From Branchiostoma floridae (Eukaryota > Chordata > Leptocardii > Amphioxiformes > Branchiostomatidae), in assembly GCF_000003815.2 (NCBI RefSeq), contig NC_049984.1:24922915-24986914 (forward strand): a stretch of DNA of 64,000 bases, given 5' to 3'. How positions within the stretch are numbered: the stretch's first letter is position 1; each line of letters starts with the position of its first letter. The position numbers and the translations under genes were made by a program. The notes beneath the pieces were generated by a model, which was given only the letters and a program-made list of their open reading frames with translations, did no database searches and had not been told where the DNA came from. This document shows, piece after piece, positions 1 to 12,500 of this stretch.

Positions 1-377
1 AGAGGATAGCACCGATGTATTGGAATCAATCTACATGCAGTCACACTAATACAAAACCTCAGAACACAAAACTACAGTCACAAAAGGTCTTCATTTCTTT
101 CATTGCAAACTGGGCTGCAGCCACTGGTTATAATTTTTACAGAGGGCAAGGGGTCCGGAGAAAATTTGAAATCAGGGCAGGGAACAATTATGAAAAATAG
201 TCACAACCATTAACTGGTCACTATCTTTGTGACACTGCACAAATTACACCCGGTAATAGCCTTTTGAAAATGACAGATATAGATGAACATGCTATCAATC
301 ATAACATTTGTTCTGCACACTCAGATTTGGAAAATCTAATCTGCTCCTCATATCCAAACTTACTAAATTACTGGTAA

Positions 378-800
378 GGCCACACCAATTTCATGTGTTG
401 CTTCTCGAATTTTTTCAGAAAAAAGTTGGGTTGGTCGGTCGAAAAAAAAAAAAAAATAGAAAAACAAATTTTGCAAAAAGTCAGGGGTAGGAGAGATCGA
501 GGGGCTTGCTCAAGATACAGCTAATTTAGGGGTTCCCTGGTAGCATCCAAAATAGACACGTTCAGCTACTGGAATTTGAGGCCTATGGTTAATTTCAGAA
601 AGGACAGGCTGTAAAATTTTGTCAACAACGTGGCGAGAACTGTCTGAACTGTCTGTAGCCGCCACGCATCAACACCTGATCATGCGAACGATTGATTGAT
701 TGAGGTGTGACCATCAATTTGAAAAATTTTTTTTTTTTTCAAATAAAAAAAAATACGGCCGGGAAATCTGAGAAACAACAAATAAAATTGGTGTGTGGCC
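378..800. mobile_element. degenerate Harbinger-type repeat
   Basis: The left end, TAA then GGCCACACCAATTT, matches the termini of the elements at 10.3, 42.5 and 46.3 kb. An inverted AATTGGTGTGTGGCC lies at the right end. The interior is diverged and A/T-homopolymer rich, and no right-hand TAA is seen, so this is a decayed or composite copy. Confidence 0.4.
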
Positions 801-1599
801 AAAAAACATATTTGACAAAAAAAGGCATTCTATCTATACGATTCTTATGTCATATAAACCTGCATAGTGTTGGGCTAAACAACAGTTAGAACATTGGACA
901 AGACAATTTCTAGGGGGAAATAGTGTTGCTCCACACACTTTTTAACATTGTGGAGAAAATTCAGGATCAGGGATTTTTAGATTTCTACAAGGTCCTGGTC
1001 AGTATAGGGCATGAGAAAATTTTCATTTCTGACCCGCCCAAATGTTGGTGAATAGAGAGGAGACTGGGGACCCCTGGTAGACTAGAGGACAGACAGACTG
1101 GCACCAGTGAGTCAGGGGGGACTGACAGCGCCTGCTGTGGTGGTCACCAAGGTGGGCTCTGGGTGGTGAGGTCACTGTGTGGTGAGGTCACAGTGTGGTG
1201 AGGTCGCTATGGCTAGTGACACACTACAGTATTTTCTCAAATAAAGTACACACTGAACTTTTAAAAATTGAAAGTTGCAGTAGGCAGTTCACAATTTTAC
1301 AATGAAAAGGTTACCATGACAGCGTAACCCCAAGTTATTTTATGCACAATAACCTGGGGAAAGCATAATAAATTTGAATTTATTCATCCAGTACAATGTC
1401 TTTTCCATTTTAATTTTCAGTCCCACAGATCTGTCAGTGACTTGCCCAAAATTAGGGGTGCGTAATTTATTATACGAGAAAATACAGTACTACTGTACCC
1501 TGCAGTGGCTAGTGCGGCATCCTGTTTCAATAGTTTACTGGGGCTCCCATGTTGGTTCAAACTGTTGTACATGTAGTGCCTAGTGTCACATAGCGCAGC

Positions 1600-1838
1600 A
1601 AGTTTCCTTGCTGTTTCAGTTGCAGGGTATATTTTTACAGAGACGGGTTGCTAGCCCTTCATGCAACACCTCTTAGAACACAAGACCCCCATTTTCTAAG
1701 TCCCTTCTAAAAGACATGTACAGCCCAACTGAGATGCCCTACCCAGGATTTGAACCAGGGTCTCCTGGAGTTACCAACTAACTGGAACAAAGAGCTTAAC
1801 AGTGAGGCTGCTACCAGTTGAGCTACAGGGACATCCCA
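1600..1838 (-). mobile_element. tRNA-derived SINE, family A
   Basis: On the minus strand the head begins GGGATGTCCCTGTAGCTCAA, with a tRNA-like A box (TAGCTCAACTGGTAGCAGCC) and a B box (GGTTCAAATCC) about 60 bases further on. It is followed by a body ending near a CTGTAAAAATATACC segment. The same head and body occur at 46,687 on the plus strand, a partial head at 40,261 and a body at about 13,165. There is no anticodon-stem geometry for a functional tRNA, so this is an RNA polymerase III retroposon. Confidence 0.65.
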
Positions 1839-4133
1839 GCGACCCAAAACCATGGAAAGCAAGGCTGTACTAAATTTAGACCTTCCTTGTAGATACAGTA
1901 TTGTAACAGTGTTTCAGACATAGGTCACACACCTATTGACTGTTATATCTGTCCTAACCTAAACTAGTAACCCATGACTGCAGCCTTCTTTTCTTAGGAC
2001 CCCCAGACCCACTGGATGCTTTCAACCCTGGTATATCCGCACGACAGAACGTACACAGTTGACTGGATTTCGTGGCTTCAAATACATCCCCCGTTTAGAC
2101 AGCACAAATGAGTGGCATAGCTTGCTATATCGGTCTTGTAGCAATAACAAAGACAGGACAAAAAATATACCCCTTTTCAATCACACTTATGTTAGTTCAG
2201 ACAGACCCTGTCAAAGAAACAGTCCACTACTGAGTTTTTCTTCTTCTTGAATAATGTATTTGTACCATAGGGGTGCCAGAGTAGATTATTTATTTGCAAG
2301 GATCTCATTTAAATTTGAAACAATTCACACTGGATAAATGAATCATGATCTTGTATTATGAGATATATGATACTGCACCATTTTTTTGTGGGTAGTCACT
2401 AATTTTTTTTATTAATCTTGATATCCTCTCAATTTAATGCTGATTTAATCTAATAAAGTCTCAAGTGCACTGGTGCATATGGTACTGTAGTATAAGGCCT
2501 AGGAAAAAAATATTGTTTTTCCTGTTTCCCTACCAACCCCAGAAAAAAAACCTAGACTGTTTTGGGGATGGCCAGTGGAGTTGAATAGCTTAAAGTTAGA
2601 ATTTTTCTTCAGCCTGCTTCCTATTGAAGTAAAAACACTGCTTGTCCTATGTAATGAAGGATTTCGATTTTTGTTAATTTCATTCATAAAGAATAAATGT
2701 ATCTATCATGTATAATTTTTCTAGGCCTAACCAGGCTACTTACTTGAAACTGACAAATATATTTGTATGACCCCTTTAATGCCCCTTCCTGTCATCTCCT
2801 ACATATGTCACTGCCATGTCCTGTCACATGTCCCCCTACACACAGTCAGGGCCACCCTGTTCTCAACCACCTAACCTTGGCTTTGGTCTCAACAGGACCA
2901 TATTTTACCAGCAAAACAAACAAACTATAGGTCAAGGGAGACGACCTGGAAACTAAATACCTTGATACCTTGATGGTACTAAATGGCCCGCACTGTTCTT
3001 ATACCGGGTAACACAGGTTTGGAGAATGCCTAAAGATTTATTACAATTGTTTGGTGACTGACAACTGGACATGAGGTGTGTCAAGGAGGAGGATATGGCA
3101 CATAAATTGTGCTGCCCCCCTCCCCCTCTTCTGATGACATTTGCTGGAACACAATTCTCCTTTGACAGAGGTGTGGTTGTATGTATTTATTGTGCACATC
3201 AATTTGTATGACAGAAAACCAAATTGTAGGCACTCAGTTACACTGCAAATGTGGAAATGTCTGCGGTATTGCAGTTTTTGCAGCTCTGTCTTTGGCCTGC
3301 CTACCACCTACCACCAAAACTGCCGACTGTAAAATCAAATCCTTGCAAACATTTTCCGTTGTACAGTAACTCTTTTAAATACTGCAGCATTCAGCAAGTA
3401 CTACACTGCACTAGAGTCACGACACAGATGCAAATAATTCCTGCAAATATTTCCAGGAATTTCCTTGGTTTCAAAGTACTTGTGACAAAAGGGGGCCCAA
3501 CAATGAGATCAATAATATGCTTCAATCGCTGCAATACCTTTCTTTGTAAATCTATCTCGACGTTAAATTTTTCAATTACATGTACATGGGAAACAAAACA
3601 ACTTTGTCAAACAACTTCCCCACCGTAACAAATCTGAGGCCCAATTGATGAAGAATGATTTTACTGAGGCCCTCCCCTAAATCCACAACTTGTAAATGGG
3701 TGTTTTCAGTGTAAGCCAGTATTGGAAACTCCATTAGGCCCTGCCTGGTGGCTTTCCTATTGACTTGTACATTGACTTCAAGCACTGTGTGAACCTATCT
3801 AAGTTAACCTAATTAACTTGGACATTCACCACAGCCAATGGTAAGGAAATAACTAATTTGTCTCCAGTTTCCCTATTCTTCTCCGCATGTCCATTACTCT
3901 ATTACTCTTGATAACAGTGGAGTGAACTCCAAATGAGACATTATGTTCACGGCTGATATAGTACTACATGTAATTATTTTGCAGTATCTTGTCCTGATTC
4001 TATAAATTCTAAATGAGAATACATGCAGCTTAAGATTACGATATTTCTTCTAAATGGTTTATGAAACTTTAATGTAAATCACCGTTTTAGACATCATTAG
4101 ATTTCTTCATTAACTCCTTGAGTGTCAATCTCC

Positions 4134-4153
4134 GGGGGGGGGGGGGGGGGGGG
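4134..4153 (+). repeat. poly(G) run of 20
   Basis: An uninterrupted run of 20 G. It could form a G-quadruplex in the non-template strand of the BCAR1 intron, and its length is likely polymorphic. Confidence 0.95.
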
Positions 4154-4263
4154 TACTGCAATTGATTGTGTCTGTGTGTTCACAGCTATAATTCAAGATC
4201 CCTTTGATACATTTGTAGGATTTGGGGCATGTATGCAGCTAGCATGGTCTTGATGCTTTACTT

Positions 4264-4610
4264 CTAAGTAATGTCATATCACAGAAAGACACCCCCATAT
4301 TTATGGCAGTGTAGTACAGTCCATTACTTCAGATGATGAAAGTTGATTTTTTATACCATAGCAGTATTTTTAAGCCTTTTTTTATATTTCTGAGTAATGT
4401 AATAGTACAGATGGACACCCCCATCTTGATGCTAATGTGGTACAATCCATTGATTTAGATACCATTTCTTCTACCTGCTGTTGATATTCCTCTATCTTTT
4501 GATTTGAACGATTTGATCTTTTTACACATCTTCACACTTCTTAGTAATGTAATAGTACAGAAGGACACCCCCATCTTGATGCCAGTGTGGTACAATCCAT
4601 TAATTTACAT
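4264..4610. repeat. three-copy tandem repeat, unit about 125-150 bp
   Basis: Three diverged copies begin near 4,264, 4,389 and 4,538. Each has AGTAATGT, then GACACCCCCAT, then a GTACARTCCATT segment at matching spacing. No coding potential is evident. Confidence 0.8.
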
Positions 4611-5514
4611 GCCTTTTTTTTTTTACTTCCTGTCGATTTTCCTCTATCTTTCCACTAATTTTTCACACACCTTCCTCTTGCATCAATCTTGTTCTCTTGA
4701 TCCTAAAAATCTATTACTCTCACTTGAGCTGTGCGATATACAACAGCCTTTTGGAGTGTTTTTTATTGAGCACGTGTACTCTGTATTAGAGGGGACGGGG
4801 AAGGTGAGTAAAAATCAATCGCTATCATCTCCGCTAATTCCTGATCAGTCAACATCCGTCCGACTTAATTCACTTTTCAATTTGCGGTAACCAGCGCCGA
4901 TCCATCTCTGTCAACGGGCCAGCGCTCTAGCCAGCCTGAAATTTTTTTTTCGTCCCCCGGATTTTTAATGGAAATCCTGTCAAGCGAGGAAGGCGCAACG
5001 ATCCGAGGGGGTCTGGGATAATTTTGAATTTTAAAACCTTTGCGACACTATTTCCTGCATTTTGAGGGGCAAATTTTGCTGGTAGAGTAGACTCAGCTTG
5101 ATTCAATGGCATCTGTGCTAAATTATGGAGATCTTTGCAAAATTTCATTTTTTTTCTATAATATTTTTGTCCGTCACAGAGGATGAAATGGACAAAATTT
5201 TCCCCAGCTGCAAAATCCATACAGTAAATGATTGTTTTTATCTTCTTGCTTAATGTTTTTCCTTCAAAAGACCAGGATCACATATATAATTTAGTATGGC
5301 CTTACTGGTGCCATGTTGGGAGACAAGTGTTAGCAGTGTCAGAGGTTCAAACCCTTCCACCTGTCTCTGATCGATTGGGTCCGGTAAAAATTGATTTTCC
5401 CATTCTTCATACCAGGGCCTTAACAGATTCCATTAACACTGGCACAGACAGGCCTTTTATCTTCCCTGCTCCCTGATCTAGTCATTTAGCAGGGATGGAC
5501 TTCTGATGTTTTTT

Positions 5515-5860
5515 TCACCAAGAAGGTTATGTTTTAGGGTGCATTTGTTTGTAGATAGCATGACTCAAGAAATTGTGGATGGATCTTTATGATACTTGGT
5601 AAGTTGGTGGAGGTTGGCAAAAGGAATAGACGAGTTGGTTATGGGCCCTCTAGCAGCTCTCTGTGGTATTGCAGTAGAACTTCTGGTCTTAATATCTTGC
5701 ATGTTTTACAAGCTGCGGTCACGATATTTTCTTGATAGACAGCTCTCAAGGTCTGGAAGAAGCGACATAAGTTTGGGCCCTCTAGCTGCTTTCCTTGGAA
5801 CTGCAGGGGAGTTTCACAAAAAAGAGGGGGATACAGTCCTCTTACAAATTTAATAATACA
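5515..5860. repeat. interspersed repeat fragment, shared with 12.15-12.38 kb
   Basis: A segment running from CACCAAGAAGG through CCTCTAGCAGCT to TGCAGYAGAACTTC recurs at 12,150-12,380 with the same order of motifs. It directly abuts the BCAR1 exon 2 donor, so the open frame there extends into repeat. The class is unknown. Confidence 0.55.
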
Positions 5861-5887
5861 AAATAAATGTGTACATTTGTATCTCAC

Positions 5888-6526
5888 CTTGTTTGTACTA
5901 ATGTTGGTGGCGGAGTTTCTCTGCCTCTGTAGCGAGGGTGGGACTTGGTAGTTCTGTTCCCTGACTGCAGCAGGCAGGACCTGGTAACCCGGGCTGGTCT
6001 GCTGTGCCGGGTAACCGTACCCCGGCGACGTGGTCAGCGCCGGCGGGACCTGGTAACCGGACGAGCTCGGCGGAACCTGGTACGTGGAGGCAAACCCGCC
6101 GTGGGATGTCGGCACATTGTATACTGAGTGGGGGGAGGGGGTGGAGTATGGGGTGAAGGGGGAGGGAGTGGAGTAGCTACCCCCTGAGCTGGGGACCTTG
6201 TATAACGGTTGGTGGGAGGGAGGGGACTGGTACTGGTGGGAGGGGGGCACTTGGTATCCTGCTGCCTTTGCTGGCGTCTGGTACAGCGGCTGTTGCTGCG
6301 GCTGCCCCCCCTGGGGGGTGGGAGAGAACGGCTTGTCGTACATCCCCGCCAGGAGCTTCATCCGGTTGCCGGGGGCGATGCCCTGGCGCCCGTGGAGCGA
6401 GCAGAGCCACCATCCCTCCAGGCCCTGGGTGTTCTGTTCCAGGACAGTCACGATGTCGCCCTTCCGGAAGCCCAGCTCGTCGGGAGTCTCGGGGATGTTG
6501 TCATACAGCGCCTTGGCAAGGACATT
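5888..6526 (-). CDS. BCAR1: BCAR1 exon 2: SH3 domain plus YxxP substrate region
   Basis: This exon is 213 codons long. The acceptor (CTCTGTAG on the minus strand) precedes AAT-GTC-CTT, giving NVLAKALYDN; the donor is AAG followed by GTGAGA. Residues 6-66 of the joined protein form a complete SH3 domain with the ALYDN motif, the paired tryptophans in GWWLCSLHGRQG and the APGNRM strand. Residues 67-218 are rich in P, S, Q and Y and hold 12 YxxP motifs (YDKP, YQTP, YQSP, YKVP, YNVP, two YSTP, YGYP and four YQVP), the signature of the CAS substrate domain phosphorylated by Src-family kinases and read by Crk SH2 domains. The open frame runs 3' of the donor into repeat DNA (to 5,639), which is read-through and not protein. 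GC content is far above the flanks. Confidence 0.95.
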
Positions 6527-9500
6527 CTACAGAGGGAACACAAATTTAAATAAACTTTAGGTATTGCTTTCCTCTATTCAAATACAAACATCAATATAAA
6601 TTCAACAATTTCAACGTTCAAACCCAGTATTCGGATTACCGATTGCGTGTATTCAGATTAATCGATAGAAGCGCCACCTGTATAGGCTAAATGTAGCGGC
6701 GAGAAGCAGAACTCCAGTGAGAAGCTCTGAGGAAGATGTCTGACAGACATCGAAACGTCAGCAGGTGAGAAAAAACTGGTTGTGTAAAAGAAAACTATTA
6801 TGTTCTATTCTATAAAAGCCCTTGTGATAACCCAAGTTATCATACCACCTGAAACATTATCACTGCCCAAGTAGGACAAAATACCATTGAGCCAAAACCT
6901 ATTTGCTGGAGGTAAACTTTGACCCTGACACAAAGACCACCAAGTTCATGGTGTCACTGACACAACCCCTGGATTCCTCCATCTCTTTATAAACTCCACA
7001 TGTAAGCTAGCAGCCTGGTGGGTGTGACATTCAAATTACACCAGGAAAGAAATCGGAAAGGAAAGCCCAACCCAGTCTGATTGCAAAGTTGTGTCCAATC
7101 CATTATAAGCTCCTTGGTGTGGGGTCAGACAATGTCAGACTTTACCAAGGTCACACAAAAGGCTCTTGGGTGTGGTACCTGGAGTTAAGACCTACTAGTC
7201 TGACAAGAAGAGTGAGTGCAGTTGAACTTGACTAGCAGATAATGATTTTTGTACCTTTGTTGCTTTCATGTGTTTATATTCATTTTACTTTTGCCAAGAA
7301 GGTTAACGCTAGTTTACCTTTATTCACTGGGTAACTTTTATCCGTTGTATCTAACACCGGGGTATTTCAGGATGTCTAGTCGATTGACGGTGGTCTTGAA
7401 TTATATAAAAAAAAATGTAATTCAAAACTACCGTCCATCAACGTGATATCCCTAAGTACCCTGTTTTAGGTACAACGGATATGGGTTACCCTGCGAATAA
7501 AGGTGAACTAGCGTTATGTTTGGGCATTGTTTGTGTGTTTGTGTGGCTCATTCTACCTTGAAAAAAGCCGAAATTGCACAGAAGAGCTATTCTTCCACTG
7601 GTCCTGACAGAGGGGACAGACACTACATACAGTATGTGCAGTATTTACAGATTCACTGAACAGGGAAGTTCCCTAGCTCTTTTGACAAGCACAATGAACA
7701 GTGGACCAAGGTTTGACGTCCCGTCCTTAGGACTACAGCCCTTTCCCGTAGCGTGCAAGTCGGGTGAGCGACACAACTGAAACCAAACTCAAAGCTTCTA
7801 GTTCAAGAGGCAGGGCCGCTAACCAATAGACTACACATGCCACCTTTGCCGTCCTATGCGGTGAAGAGTTCAACTAGAAGGGGTGCAAATGCCCCAGGGC
7901 CAATCAACATTTCACACATACAGAAGTCACTACCCCGCCATACTTGTCTGCACAGAGCCTACTGTAAATGCAGAAACTTTCGCGGTGGTTTAATGTTCGC
8001 AGTTTTCGCGGTGACCGCTTCACTACAAACTTAAAACCACCGCAAACATTTTTCCAAGGAAGTGAGAGACTACAGTGCATGGTGCTACCGTAAAGTCCTT
8101 TTTCCTGCTACTGCGAAATTAAATCCCCGCAAACTTAAATGCATTTACAGTAACTGGTTACAGCTGAGGTGACCTTTACATGGTTCAAATGGCAACCTCC
8201 AGTTTGGGTCCCTTGTAAGGTAATCTCTGCTTGTGCTGAAGGAATGTCTGGAGTAACACTACAGTGTCGGGGAGGTCACATTTTGTTTGGCTCCTGTTTC
8301 CCTACCCACAAATGATTGCAGCCTGTTGTTCCATTTCTTAGAAGCTTAGATGAAATTGTAGATATGTGTGAGGGTCTGCATGGGGGGGTCTTGGTAACGC
8401 TTAACGGTGAATTCAGGAGGCCCGGTAACGCTTAACGGTAAATTCAGGAGGCCCGGTAACGCTTAACGGTAAATTCAGAATGAGTTACAAAGCATAACAG
8501 TAGCATTGACTTGCATTCCTATTCATACAACGCTAGAGTAGTTATATCAATGGGTGAAAATACATTGTGAGAAGCAAAAGGTGCCCAGAACCCGGAGGAA
8601 TAACAGGGACAATGTTCATGACATCTGTAAATGGACGGAGGCAGAGTTCCCGGCCCGCCACAAAGACGGCGGCAGCAAATTTCGTATGGAGGGATTGAAC
8701 TATTGTTTCAGCACATGGAGCGCCGATTGCGCGACGCATTCCATGGGGGTCTGGGGGATGCTTCCCCGGAAAATTTTTAAAAATCAAGACCCCCTTAAAT
8801 GCTATTTCCTGCATTTTTTAGCAAATTTTCGACCGACTAAGCTACGTTGATTTTGACATTTTCATCAAATTTATACTCGTAGCTTTGGCCTCCACCCCCA
8901 GAGCCCGACATATTTTTACCATTTCGAGCTCGGAAGGCACGAGACGTTGCAATGTAAGTCCGGGAAAATTTCAAAATCTGGACCGTCTGAAACGCCATTT
9001 ACTGCATTTTGAAGGGCAGATTTTGCCGTAAGACGAAGCTAAATCAAATGACATTTTATTAGAGAGAAAAGTTTTTTTTGTGTGTGCGAAAACCCACGCC
9101 CCTAACATATTTTCGCCATGTCGTCGTGAGCGCCAAAGGCGCAAGCCTCATTTTCTGCATTCTACCTCATTTTCTGCATTCTAGGAGAACTTTTTGCCCG
9201 AAACTAAGCTATGTTTGACACTGAAATCTGTATGAGTGATAAAGTTTTGAGGGCGACGCTTCCGCAACATAATTTACCATGTTCAGAGCCGAAGGCCGGG
9301 AGGCTCGGAGAAATTTTGAAATCTGGACCCTTTGAAACGCAATTTCCTACATTTTCAGGGGTTCTATCTGGCATTTGACTTCGTGTGTATAGTATAACGG
9401 GTTACGAAGAATTTCTTGGTAACGCTTAACGGTGAATTCGGGATAACAAATAACGATTAACGTTGAATTAAAACGACCAATAACGCTTCACGAAGAATAT

Positions 9501-12500
9501 ACCGATAACGATTAACGTTGAATTAGAGCGGGTCGGTAACGATTAACGGTGAATTAAAATGGCTCGTAACGCTTAACGGAAAAAGGCATGCAGACCCTCA
9601 TGTGTACTGTACACTTACATACCTGGTGACGAAATATTTCCAATCCTAAAACTTAGAACCGGTAGTGGACAGAAGAATACAAGAACTTAACGCTAGTTCA
9701 CCTTTATCCGCAGGGTAACCTTTATCCGTTGTTTAGTTAAAACGTTGAATTTTGGGGTATCAAGTCTACGAACGAACAGTGGTTTCGAATTTCAATATTT
9801 TGATAATAATGCAGTCTGAAACTACAGTCCGTCAACTTGATATTCCTAAATGCTAAATACCGTTTTTAAAAGCAACTGATTTAGGTTACAGCTTAAGAAT
9901 TTCCCATACATAAACTTGACGATAGGATATGTTAAAACTTAGTGTTTGGGACCACATATATAAGCAGCGCCACCTATGCTGCAGTACAATGTGAACCAGT
10001 CAGAATTGCCCTGAAGAAGGTGACAGACAGAATCTTGTTGTTCAGTGACTTACCAACCTGATGGAACTACTCATAGATTCAGTAATCCATATTCATTATA
10101 AACACTCATAATGATAGCAGAACTACATTTGTAGTACAGATATAAATAATGATTTACGTTTGACGTTTTTATAAAAATCTGGAGTCAGTAATTTGTGTTT
10201 TTCTTTAAATCTTGTGACCGGAAAACAAGATATGTGAAGGGTATGACAAACATGAAAGACCAGAAATGCTAGTGGAATGTAGGTTAGACAGAAGACCGAT
10301 AACTTGTCAACATGTTCTCATAAGGCCACACCAATTTAATTTCTTGGTTCACGGATTTTTTCATAAAAAATATGGAGCGAGAGGGCGAAATAAAAATAAA
10401 AATTGTTAAATGGTTGGGGTAAAGGTAACGGCTAATCCAAAACATAAAGAAAAAAAGTTTTCGGCTTGAAAAAAGTACAAAAACACTAGTACTATTATTG
10501 TACAGTAACAGCACCTGTACCCACAATTAAAGGAGCTTCTAATATAAAGGCCAGTTTGCTACACCAGAAAGTTGGTGAATGGTTTCATTAATGGTGAAAA
10601 TTTGCTGAGTGGTAATTTTTATTTTTATTTTTTTTCCCAAAAAATAGGAGCGAGCGAATCCATGAACCAAGGAATTAAATTGGTGCGGCCTAAGGCTGCT
10701 ACACTCAGAAGTCTGGAACAATAGAAAGTATAACACAACTGACAGGGGCTAACTAGTGCTTGCTCTGGTTCCACTAATTTGATCTCAGCAAGCTCGCCAT
10801 CCGACACTTAATACACAAGTTGACGACAACGCGATCGGTATGGAATGCGCACAGCTTTGTTGGAAAGTCAAGTCGTTAGCTAAAAGGGGTAACAGGTAAA
10901 TTTTCAAGCCATGACATCATTTAAACAATTATCGTTGGGTCACGTGTAACCGAAGGATACAATTTCACTTACAACAACAACTTTGGTGGCCCATTCGCTA
11001 TCCAAACTGTTTAAACACCTTGTAAATACATGTAGGTACAATATCTTGACAACTTTTTACCCATACCCAAATGTTGTCATGAAGTTGGAAGCAAAATACA
11101 ACACTGCGTTATTTACGTGCAGTTTTCGAACAACGCTGTTTGGCGAAGTGTGAAATGAACAACATACCCTCAACTCTGACATTTGTAAGTTACATAAACA
11201 TGTTACAGACCAGGTTTAGATTAGTCCGCTAACATCCAGATGTGAAAATTCTATCTATAGCACTCTGTATCAACTAATACTAGACACCTATATCATGTTT
11301 CTTATTAGGATCCCTAACACCCAATATTTGAAGAAAAAAAGAGCTTAGGACATCTTGTTTTGACAAGCTGTATTTCAAGTAGTCAGGGTTTTAAGATGGA
11401 ACCTATTGTTGGCAAGTACGTGACCTCTGACCCCCAAAACTTTTCCAGGTTCTTTTAAATACAGCAAAGAATCTACCATATTCGCAACAAACGAAAAAGA
11501 CGGTATTTTCAGTAGCAGAATGTCATATCATGCTATAAGGCTTCCCAATCTATTTATAAGAAGACTGTCAAAGCGAACGCTTTAACAATTATTTCTTATT
11601 GTCTAAGTTACTCTTTCATGCTCTTCAAAACAACAATAAAACTATGTTTAAAAACTGTTATTCTAATTTTGAAGAGAGGACAAGTGATATGATAACCATC
11701 TACCAAATTAATTTGATAACCCTCTTTTTAAACAAAATGTTGGCAGAACGCACATGTACCTATTCTCAGACCACATAAATTGTCTACTAATGTGCATACC
11801 ATCGAACAAAACACTGCATATTCTAGGCGATTTTTTTTCAGAGTCTGTCCAGGACTTTACATGATGGACAGGGTGTTGAGAGAAGTTTGTGAGAAGAAGA
11901 GAGAGGGGGTGTTCTCTTACAAGTTTCCCAGCAGGTTTTGACAGGGGGTGTGTATAGCTACAGGACTGTTGGACACCTCAGTTTGTTTGGTTTTCTCTAG
12001 AATCTAAACATTGCTGTTGGTGGGGAGACAAGTCAGGGTTAATCTGAAACACTTGTAGGTACAGCCAAGAATCTGAAACACTTGTAGGTACAGCCAAGAA
12101 GTACACTGAAGACACTGTATACATCATGTACATGTAGTTTTCACACCTTCACCAAGAAGGCTATGTTTTTGATAGGGTTTGGTAGCATTTGTATGTATTT
12201 TTTGTATGTGTATGATTTTGCATAACTCGAGAAGCTATGGACAAATTGTCATGAAGCTTGGTAAGTGGTTAAGTATTACCCTATCATTATCATAGTATCA
12301 AAAAAGTATCAAAAAAGTGATTAGATTTTGGGTCTCCTAGCAGCTTTTCTTGGTACTGCAGCAGAACTTCCACTTTAAGTATCTTGTGTAAATAACTGTA
12401 ATGATGAGCTACGGTCATGACTTTTGGGTGGTATATAGCTGTTGATGAAGCTTGTACTACAAACACATTTAAAGCTTCAACAAAATTTCTAACTAGGCAT

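Larger units (their letters stand above)
1..5887 (-). other. BCAR1 intron 2 or later, no further exon recognised
   Basis: The 5.9 kb left of the SH3 exon should be transcribed as BCAR1 intron on the minus strand. I searched it for YxxP-coding segments, serine-rich coding sequence and the conserved C-terminal CAS motifs and saw none. It holds a degenerate Harbinger-type repeat (about 378-800), a tRNA-derived SINE (about 1,600-1,838), a 20-base G run (4,134-4,153), a three-copy tandem repeat (4,264-4,610) and fragments of interspersed repeats near 4,925-5,215 and 5,515-5,860. Confidence 0.6.

Noticed and set aside
1728-1838. Functional tRNA gene on the minus strand
   Set aside because: A and B boxes are present but the cloverleaf is not, and the same head is attached to a repeated body elsewhere, so it is a SINE.
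5639-5887. Continuation of the SH3-exon open frame beyond the donor
   Set aside because: Past AAG-GTGAGA the translation loses all CAS-like character and enters a repeat shared with 12.15 kb; the donor is strong.
6198-6560. Plus-strand open frames over the BCAR1 exon
   Set aside because: They are antisense shadows of a GC-rich, proline-rich coding exon on the minus strand.
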